From assembly GCA_023136395.1 (NCBI GenBank), contig JAGLRI010000058.1:1-7592 (forward strand): 7,592 nucleotides of DNA. Reading direction: 5' to 3'. The position numbers and the translations under genes were made by a program. This document shows, piece after piece, positions 1 to 4,800 of this stretch. Positions within the stretch are counted from its first letter, which is position 1. Each line of letters starts with the position of its first letter. The DNA comes from Candidatus Bathyarchaeota archaeon (lineage in GTDB: Archaea; Thermoproteota; Bathyarchaeia; Bathyarchaeales; Bathyarchaeaceae). The notes beneath the pieces were generated by a model. That model did no database searches. It saw only the letters and a list, made by a program, of their open reading frames with translations, and was not told the origin of the DNA.

Positions 1-193
1 ATTGCCTCGGATTCTTCAGAAACATGTATCCTAACGCGTCTGAAAATGCGTCTGCAATTGCAATGGTTAATATTCCACCAATAATTACAGCTTTAGATCC
101 TGAGAAGGAATGTAACCCAACCATTAATCCAAGCGTTGTTATTGTTGCAGAGGTTAAACCAAAACATAATCCTGTTTTCAATGAATGTTTCAT
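1..193 (-). CDS. VIT1/CCC1-like membrane protein, 5' part, apparently frameshifted
   Basis: Partial gene running off the left edge; only about 60 N-terminal residues are visible. The start is ATG at 193-191: an in-frame TGA lies 15 nt upstream, and a GAGAGGT Shine-Dalgarno sequence ends 7 nt before the ATG. The peptide starts MKHSLKTG and continues with a hydrophobic, Gly-rich stretch containing GLTSATITTLGLMVGLHS (residues 12-29) and GGILTIAIADAFSDALG (39-55). From memory, this matches archaeal proteins annotated as VIT1/CCC1 transporter family, relatives of vacuolar iron/manganese transporters; a metal-export role is inferred from that family only. After SDALG the frame reads YMFLKNPRQ, whereas the next frame reads IHVSEESEA, the expected continuation of this motif. 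One base therefore appears to be missing at about 29-32. It may be a sequencing error or a real lesion. Family confidence is moderate because the rest of the protein is outside the window. Confidence 0.68.
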   Translation of the reverse strand, partial: MKHSLKTGLCFGLTSATITTLGLMVGLHSFSGSKAVIIGGILTIAIADAFSDALGYMFLKNPRQ

Positions 194-200
194 CCCGATA

Positions 201-207
201 ACCTCTC
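201..207 (-). promoter_or_regulatory. Shine-Dalgarno of the VIT1/CCC1-like gene
   Basis: GAGAGGT on the minus strand, 7 nt before the ATG at 193-191. With the in-frame TGA just upstream it fixes the start codon. Confidence 0.6.
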
Positions 208-234
208 AATTTAAAAAAAAAAGCAAGTTATCTA

Positions 235-244
235 TCTTTTAAAC
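235..244 (-). promoter_or_regulatory. TATA box of the VIT1/CCC1-like gene
   Basis: The minus strand reads GTTTAAAAGA. An archaeal TATA box here predicts a transcript start near 214, at the end of a run of ten T (213-222). That gives a leader of about 20 nt carrying the Shine-Dalgarno. The palindrome TTGCATGCAA lies 4 bp upstream of this box. Assigned by pattern and spacing only. Confidence 0.45.
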
Positions 245-248
245 TTTG

Positions 249-258
249 TTGCATGCAA
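249..258. promoter_or_regulatory. Palindrome TTGCATGCAA (copy 1 of WTGCATGCAW)
   Basis: Perfect 10-bp palindrome just upstream of the TATA box of the VIT1/CCC1-like gene. In that position it could be an activator site or part of an extended operator. It shares the core TGCATGCA with the sites at 357-366 and 1565-1576. The binding factor is unknown. Confidence 0.4.
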
Positions 259-327
259 GGTTCCCCGAAGGTCCACAAAAAAAGACTCGCAATATATGAA
301 CAAAATATGATTAATCATTCTTTTTAC

Positions 328-337
328 TAAATTAAAA
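328..337 (+). promoter_or_regulatory. TATA-like box of the small membrane protein gene
   Basis: TAAATTAAAA, centred about 32 nt before the ATG at 365. The predicted transcript start is near 357-360, giving an almost leaderless mRNA, and no Shine-Dalgarno is visible before the ATG. A very similar element, TAATTAAAA at 1703-1711, sits at the same distance from the giant gene's ATG. Confidence 0.4.
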
Positions 338-356
338 GCGGCAATATAGTTTGGAA

Positions 357-366
357 TTGCATGCAT
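357..366. promoter_or_regulatory. TTGCATGCAT over a start codon (copy 2 of WTGCATGCAW)
   Basis: A near-perfect copy of the palindrome that contains the first two bases of the ATG at 365 and covers the predicted transcript start. A regulator bound here would probably repress. This is inferred from position only. Confidence 0.38.
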
Positions 367-693
367 GAAGCACACTAAGGGTTTTCTTGCTAAGTGGGGT
401 GATTTGATCCTTTTTTCAGAGAATGTAGATATTACTATGCTGTTTTTTATCCAGTATTTTGGAGTCAAGAATATTGTTTGCGAAAAGTATAATACCTATC
501 TACAGCTTCTACCTGAGAAGGTGAATAAGCGGTGGCTTGGACTCGTCTTGGCCTTGCTCTCTACATATTCGCAATCATCAACTTCTTCGGGTTTTTTTAT
601 AGTTTGTTGCAGGAATATTTCATAAATGTAGCCATCTCCTTAGCGACCTACCTGATTTTGTTGATCACCAGTGCAAATATAGAAGAGAGTTAA
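365..693 (+). CDS. Small two-helix membrane protein, apparently frameshifted
   Basis: Family not recognised. From ATG 365 the frame gives a Lys- and aromatic-rich N-terminus (MKHTKGFLAKWGD...) up to PEKVNKRWLGLVLAL near 559, then turns into low-quality Ser/Thr/Cys sequence and stops at 623-625. From about 547 the neighbouring frame reads GLALYIFAIINFFGFFYSLL, then a second hydrophobic stretch, AISLATYLILLITSA (631-675), and ends with IEES and TAA at 691-693. Joining the two frames by restoring one missing base at about 535-565 gives about 109 residues: a soluble N-terminal half and two membrane helices. The stop at 693 lies 8 nt from the convergent stop of the hydrolase, a tidy gene end that favours this reading. 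GTG at 532 could instead start a separate 53-residue protein in the second frame, but no ribosome site supports that. Sequencing error and genuine decay are both possible. Confidence 0.5.
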
Positions 694-701
694 AATCACC
701 A

Positions 702-1463
702 TTAAGGTTTAAGATAGTTGTTGAACCACTCCAGAAAACCATTACTTGAAATGGTGTGTTGTTCTTCAAATGTAATCTTAGCTGAATTATCTTTCAAGTG
801 TCCTCCTAACACTCCGAACCTAGTCATGTGGTCTCCTATCTTTGAAATTGTTGTTTCGTCTAGGAATCGCATGTGATTTCCACCTTCAATTTCAACAAAT
901 CTTTTCTTTTTTGAAGAGAGATCCGCGAAGAAGTCTTTTACATTTTCTGGCGGTATTATTCCATCATTACTACCTATTTGAAGCTGGGTGGGAATAGAAA
1001 TCCCAAAAATTTCTTTTGGAATGGATAAATATTCTGGTAGTATTGCTGGAGCTAACCCTACAATACACCTAATTCTAGAATCCTTGCTTCCCGCTATTAA
1101 TGTTCCTAATCCACCCATGCTATGACCCATAACTCCAATCTTTCCAGGACAAATCTTATTGTGTAATGAATTTTCAGAAAATAAATAATCTATTGCACTA
1201 CTAATTCCATCCGACCACTGGTGTGGATTAAAAGTTAACTTTGAAGGCACCGTGAAGATCAAAACAAGATAACCTTGACTTGCAAGAAAATCTCCAATCC
1301 AACTATACCACTCTTTCTGAGCCCAGAAACCATGAGCAAAAACAATAGCTGGATGAGTAACATTCAGTTCTTCAGGAGGATAAAAAAGAGTAACACTATA
1401 AGTTCCCCACTTATTCTCAAAAAATTGGGTTAGCTTCCCGTCTTTCGTTACAATTCCTCCCAA
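702..1463 (-). CDS. Alpha/beta hydrolase (dienelactone hydrolase / chlorophyllase-like)
   Basis: Intact 253-residue protein, probably cytoplasmic since no signal peptide is seen. The N-terminal strand YSVTLFYPP (22-30) leads to the oxyanion-region HG at 44-45 in FAHGFW. The nucleophile elbow GHSMGG (113-118) supplies Ser115. Asp167 in IGSNDG and His197 in GGNHMRF complete a Ser-Asp-His triad at normal spacing. This places it in the esterase/lipase branch that includes dienelactone hydrolases, chlorophyllases and PETase-like enzymes; the substrate cannot be read from sequence. The start is unusual. An in-frame TAG lies at 1472-1470, the only usable start before the conserved fold is TTG at 1463-1461, and a strong GGGAGG (1462-1457) overlaps that codon rather than preceding it. 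Upstream, AAAAATTTTATA (minus, 1525-1514) could be a TATA box. The gene is convergent with the small membrane protein and divergent from the giant gene. Confidence 0.85.
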   Translation of the reverse strand: MGGIVTKDGKLTQFFENKWGTYSVTLFYPPEELNVTHPAIVFAHGFWAQKEWYSWIGDFLASQGYLVLIFTVPSKLTFNPHQWSDGISSAIDYLFSENSLHNKICPGKIGVMGHSMGGLGTLIAGSKDSRIRCIVGLAPAILPEYLSIPKEIFGISIPTQLQIGSNDGIIPPENVKDFFADLSSKKKRFVEIEGGNHMRFLDETTISKIGDHMTRFGVLGGHLKDNSAKITFEEQHTISSNGFLEWFNNYLKP

Positions 1464-1564
1464 ATTAAACTAAAATATTAAATAATTAGAGTTTATGAAT
1501 TCTAAATCTACCCTATAAAATTTTTCCTCTGAAGAATTTTCGTCGTTTAAGGAAACAGTAAACG

Positions 1565-1576
1565 AATGCATGCATT
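1565..1576. promoter_or_regulatory. 12-bp perfect palindrome AATGCATGCATT (copy 3 of WTGCATGCAW)
   Basis: Lies between two divergent genes, about 100 nt from the hydrolase start and 163 nt before the giant gene's ATG. It is the longest of the three copies. It is too far from either start to be a simple TSS-blocking operator, so an activator or architectural role is as likely. Confidence 0.4.
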
Positions 1577-1662
1577 TTAACTTGAGAGATTTTCACATAA
1601 CTAGCTCCTGTAGGGAGGGATAATTCATTTTTACCCTCTATATTTCTGGTTCATAAGTATTT

Positions 1663-1673
1663 TTTATATTTAA
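1663..1673 (+). promoter_or_regulatory. TATA box candidate 1 of the giant gene
   Basis: TTTATATTTAA predicts a transcript start near 1693-1697 and a leader of about 40-45 nt, which would include the AGGGGA motif. It is the closest match to an archaeal TATA box in this spacer. Confidence 0.35.
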
Positions 1674-1702
1674 TACCTAGATTTCAAAGCACTATCACTT
1701 CA

Positions 1703-1711
1703 TAATTAAAA
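1703..1711 (+). promoter_or_regulatory. TATA box candidate 2 of the giant gene
   Basis: TAATTAAAA is centred 32 nt before the ATG at 1739. It would give a nearly leaderless mRNA and exclude the AGGGGA motif. The same element and spacing occur before the small membrane protein gene. Confidence 0.35.
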
Positions 1712-1725
1712 TTTGGGTAAAATTT

Positions 1726-1731
1726 AGGGGA
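1726..1731 (+). promoter_or_regulatory. Weak Shine-Dalgarno-like site of the giant gene
   Basis: AGGGGA ends 7 nt before the ATG at 1739-1741. It is an imperfect match to GGAGG and matters only if transcription starts at the farther TATA box. The signal peptide begins directly at this ATG, which supports the start. Confidence 0.4.
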
Positions 1732-1738
1732 CGAGCTA

Positions 1739-1822
1739 ATGGTGAAACGAAAAATATTCTCCACTGTTTTTATTTGTTTTCTGATTATTCCGTTTTTACT
1801 TTCTTTACCTACAATCGGTGCT
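1739..1822 (+). other. Signal peptide of the giant protein
   Basis: Residues 1-28. Lys3, Arg4 and Lys5 form the basic n-region, residues 6-23 are almost wholly hydrophobic, and the c-region TIGA ends before Gln29. There is no twin-arginine motif and no lipobox Cys, so Sec export with signal peptidase I cleavage is expected. Confidence 0.85.
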
Positions 1823-4800
1823 CAAGATTATGGTTATACTGGAATTCATGACCCTGACTTTCTTATGGAAGATATTCCTCCCTTTGAAACATGGGATGGA
1901 ACCTATTTACTTTGGGATGTCTCCAGTGAATCAGAACAGGAATCTTGGGAGTGGCTTAATCAGGCTTGGGAGTTTGGACCCTACCCCTCTTTTAAAGTAC
2001 TCCTGTGGAATGGAACTGAAGTCACCGATGACAATTTTATTCCATTGGGGGAGGAAGGGAAATTCAAGTGTGTGATAGAGATAAATAAGGCTGTTTTTGC
2101 TGGAATGACTAAAGGAGGCAGCGAAGTAACACTTGGAAGAACTGGTCTCCATTGGCACATGAATTTGAAGGATCCTGAAAACGGAACAGAGCTTGGTTGG
2201 GCTTCTGTAGATATGATGTATGTTTACAACTCGAGTACACACGATTGGAAAGAGGCTGATACTTGGCATGTATCTAGTATGATGTATAACAAAAGTTCGG
2301 TTGTAACCGACATGGGAAAGCCTCCACAACCAGAAGCGGAACAGAATTTTTTTGTTTGGGATGAGTCGAACAGCTCTACGACAGAAGATTATTTAAAGTG
2401 GACGATAGAGTTCGTTGGCTTCTTCAACGAAACGGTCACTCCAACGGGTCCTTTCTGGGTTAATTTGGAAGTTACTGATTCTCAGAATAACTGGATAGAT
2501 TTTGGGTATGCTGCTTGGAGTAGTGGTGTTTCTCCTAATCGAGGTGTAGCCGTTGGTGTACCCGGTCTATTTTTCGGTGGTTATGATGAAACGTGGAGTT
2601 TCCAGAAGCTAGACGTAGAAAATAGAACAGTATATTCTGTATCTAGAGGGTCGCTTTGGAAGATGCGGGTCAACGTGACTTCTGATGATTTGGCAAATGT
2701 GACTCTGGCCATGCATCTTCCCTGGGATATGGTTACTTACGTGAATCGGACTGATTGGCACCAGGAGACAAGAATTGAAAAAGGTGGGTGGTTGTACAAT
2801 GAGACCGCGGGAACGTATTATTGGGATCCTGATGTCAATGTCACTAGCACTGTCCAAGTGTATGGTCCGTTCCTTGAAAAACATTGGATTCATACAACTC
2901 GGGAGCCTAAAAGAGTCGGTGTCACTAGACGCATAGATGATAACAATTTCATAGAAGAAACTATCGAAGTCTGGCCCGATAAGATTTTCTTAGTTTATGA
3001 TCATGTAACTCACAGCTTCACAATGAAACAGGGGTACTCCTACTGGGCTTATGATCCAGATAGGGGCTATGATCGAGACTATACAGTTATGGAACCAGTG
3101 AACACTTCGGACCCAGCTACCCGTTTCTACAATCTATCCATGGATGATTGTAGTTGGAGTCAAATCGGTGAAGGCGAATACATGATAGAATTTGTAGGCA
3201 GTTTCTCGGATACAACTTATTCAGAGCAGAGTGAATACTGGATTGAAGAACCCCGGATTTATACCCTCGATGGACATCAGATATGGTGTAACTGGGAAGA
3301 AATCTCCCCATCCGACTTTCAGATAGCGGTAGACAGACTCGTGTGCGTTACAACTGTATTTGATAGTCGAGGACGTGAGATCAAGTGGGGAACCCTTCAA
3401 GTTGATCCCGGCAGCTTCTTCACAATTCAAGGTAAATTGCAAGGAGTAGGTTTGACATACGATGACATAGACGGCGTAGGCTTTACTTTGTGGGGATGGG
3501 GTGATGAGAAGTGGATTTCCAGGAATGAAAGTCGCCACTCAGAGGTTGAGATGAGGCTCATCAAGGATCTGACAACGGGTGTCATAACTTCTGTAACTTA
3601 TAACCGTACATTGAGGGATGCTTACCTCTACGGTTCATACCAGGACTGGATAATGGTAAATGTCACGGATTGGCACCAAGAATATAATGCAACTATCGGA
3701 GCATGGGAGTGGGTTAAGGCCCCCAACATGATCTGGAATTGGACGACTTTGACAGGATGGCATTGGGAGCATCTTATCTTAAATCAAACTGAGTACGCCC
3801 TCAATGAGGCTTCTCCTGACATTTGGATCAATACGCAGGATAACTGGCTTCCAAATGAAGATCCCACTTACATCGTAAAGAAGTATAATGCGACTTCAGA
3901 GGAACTTACCGCTCATACTTACGCTGAATTGTATTCGGCAGATATTTCCCTCATTGAGGGAATAGCAACGGTGGATTTAAACATAACTTTCTCAACTGAT
4001 GTCCCACAAACTAGATACTCGTGGAATCTAAATTTCTTAAATACAACTTTTGGTGTGGATTGGAGCCAAGGGTGGGGCATGCATGAAGTAACTTCTTGGA
4101 CCACCGAATCAACCTACTACATTAACGAAACAACCACGGATAATGAACCTTGGTACATTACACGACCTGAGACACCGTTCTACACGATCTTCAATGGGAA
4201 GAGGTACAATTTGGAAGAAATTCCTTACATCACGATAGATGGAACCGATTATCCCATTCAGGTGAAGACTGATTACGATTGGGGGATGGATGAAGATAGA
4301 ACTGAAGTTCTCATATGGGACCAATACGATCCTACCATCGATGAGCAACCAAGATATTATCTTCTTTTAAATGGGACAAAGGTCTCTGTGCGGGAAGGCT
4401 ATGTGGCTTCAATTAGAACCATCACCCTAAATACTACAGACATATACCAAATAGATGAACCGCTAACTGATGGTTACGAAATAGAAGCAAACGACCAAGA
4501 TTTCCTAGCCAATGGAACCATTTTGGAGACTTTTATGGATCACGCCGAACAAGACTGGGGAAAAAGCTTCAGGTATCAGCCGAATCCCGAAGGAGAACCC
4601 TGGTGGTGGGAGTGGATGCATCCCTACTATTACGAACTTCTTGACGGAACTCGTATATACCGGAACCAACCCTTTGAAACACAAAATTATAACTGGACAA
4701 CTAATCGATGGGATCTTTCTAACACTGCATATTACGATGAAAGCGCTACCAATATCATGATTAAACGCTTAGGGCGTGGTGTCCTCTTAAACAATACATT

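Larger units (their letters stand above)
194..364. other. Divergent spacer between the VIT1/CCC1-like gene and the small membrane protein
   Basis: AT-rich interval with no credible gene. It holds the two TATA-like boxes, the Shine-Dalgarno of the left gene, a ten-base A run at 213-222 (+), a seven-base A run at about 279-285, and two WTGCATGCAW palindromes, the second of which extends into the next gene. The two genes are transcribed away from each other, so it acts as a divergent promoter. Confidence 0.55.
1464..1738. other. Divergent promoter region of hydrolase and giant protein
   Basis: A 275-nt AT-rich spacer with no convincing reading frame on either strand. It holds a 12-bp perfect palindrome (1565-1576), TATA candidates toward the hydrolase (minus, 1514-1525 and about 1475-1488) and toward the giant gene (1663-1673 and 1703-1711), and a weak Shine-Dalgarno-like AGGGGA (1726-1731). 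No tRNA, rRNA or strong terminator hairpin was seen. Confidence 0.5.

Noticed and set aside
53..62. Palindrome TGCAATTGCA
   Set aside because: It lies inside conserved coding sequence and does not match the TGCATGCA core; probably chance.
24..242. Plus-strand frame of 72 codons opposite the VIT1/CCC1-like gene
   Set aside because: It is the antisense of a recognisable conserved membrane segment; its residues look like back-translation and no promoter precedes it.
245..275. tRNA-like GGTTCC segment near 259-264
   Set aside because: No cloverleaf pairing or acceptor stem could be drawn around it.
232..468. Minus-strand frame of 78 codons across the left spacer
   Set aside because: It overlaps the start of the small membrane protein and two promoters, has no ribosome site and shows no protein-like pattern. 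Treated as chance.
1602..1616. Possible hairpin CTCC-TGTAG-GGAG between the divergent genes
   Set aside because: Only a four-base-pair stem, with no T-run placed to make a terminator.
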